Shown here: one piece after another, positions 6,043 to 6,302 of the stretch
Numbering within the stretch: position 1 is the first letter of the stretch
Layout: the number at the start of each line of letters is the position of its first letter
NCBI GenBank assembly: GCA_035503975.1
Contig: DATJST010000143.1
Location: 1-6,302 of the forward strand
Reading direction: 5' to 3'
Length of the DNA stretch: 6,302 nt
From: DATJMJ01 sp035503975
GTDB taxonomy: Bacteria > Actinomycetota > Acidimicrobiia > Acidimicrobiales > Palsa-688
Position numbers and translations under genes: made by a program
Notes under the pieces: model-generated
What the model was told of the DNA's origin: nothing
Databases searched by the model: none
What the model saw: the letters and a program-made list of their open reading frames with translations, nothing else

Positions 6043-6302
6043 GAGCTTGCCTGATGTTTAGCCCCGCAACGGCGGCGTTTACGCAGGCCCAGGACTCTGG
6101 TGCTAGCGCTGGCACCGCCGGTGCCGGACACATGGCTTAGAGCACAGAACATCGCGCCAGAAGAACGCCAGTGACGCACGTGCGAGCCACGCATAACTGC
6201 TCTGAAAAGTCACCTTGCTGCATTTCGACGGTGTACCGAATCGTTATCGTGTAGGTGATATCAGAAGACGTGGTCCTGTCGAGCGCCACACATATCGTGC
6301 CC
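6043..6302. other. Non-coding 3' flank, no gene recognised
   Basis: Apart from the GC-rich hairpin listed separately, this stretch holds no open frame with recognisable protein character on either strand. The last 100 bases are less GC-rich (GTTATCGTG, GATATC) and could be the upstream region of a gene beyond the window, but no promoter can be supported. Confidence 0.6.
6111..6125 (+). terminator. GC-rich hairpin downstream of the propeller gene
   Basis: GGCACC-GCC-GGTGCC forms a perfect 6-bp stem with a 3-nt loop, 69 bp after the propeller stop. The left arm could instead pair with GGTGC at 6099-6103. No T-run follows, so a classical intrinsic terminator is not shown; a U-less hairpin terminator or mRNA-end structure is possible. 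Confidence 0.25.

Noticed and set aside
6099..6116. GGTGC/GCACC stem as a separate regulatory element.
   Set aside because: It competes with the stronger 6111-6125 hairpin, has a long loop, and nothing ties it to a neighbouring gene.
6279..6285. A single TCGAGCG heptamer near the right edge as another SARP site.
   Set aside because: No partner heptamer lies 11 or 22 bp away on either side; one heptamer alone is expected by chance in GC-rich DNA.

Overview
The window is GC-rich with mostly G/C third codon positions. It carries a SARP/BTAD regulator, an Rv2258c-like methyltransferase and a signal-peptide-bearing beta-propeller protein, which points to an actinomycete-type bacterium (Actinomycetota). 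The genus cannot be told from the sequence. Four protein genes are supported. No tRNA, rRNA, CRISPR array, transposase or integrase was seen.

Minus strand, read right to left: a class I SAM-dependent methyltransferase with an N-terminal winged-helix region (4492-3275) is followed after 43 bp by a small protein made of two fused NTF2/SnoaL-like domains (3231-2497). After about 116 bp comes a very large regulator (2380 to beyond position 1). The regulator has a SARP-type winged helix, a BTAD domain, a degenerate class III cyclase domain and an AAA-type ATPase; its C-terminus lies outside the window. Shared orientation and short gaps suggest one transcription unit.

Plus strand: after a 317-bp divergent intergenic region, a gene encodes a probable secreted six-bladed NHL-like beta-propeller (4810-6042). 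The last 260 bp contain no convincing gene, only a short GC-rich hairpin.

The most notable non-coding element is in the divergent region. Four heptamers start exactly 11 bp apart (4570, 4581, 4592, 4603). The last two, TCGAGCG and TCGAGCC, match the TCGAGC(C/G) motif and 11-bp phase known for SARP binding sites. A perfect 16-bp palindrome lies between this array and the methyltransferase start. The working model, an inference, is that the SARP-like regulator encoded at the end of the minus-strand set binds the array and controls the methyltransferase/NTF2 genes, the secreted propeller, or both. The cyclase-like domain of that regulator lacks every catalytic position I could align, so it looks like a sensor or structural module rather than a cAMP synthase. 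The substrate and product of the methyltransferase/NTF2 pair cannot be deduced.
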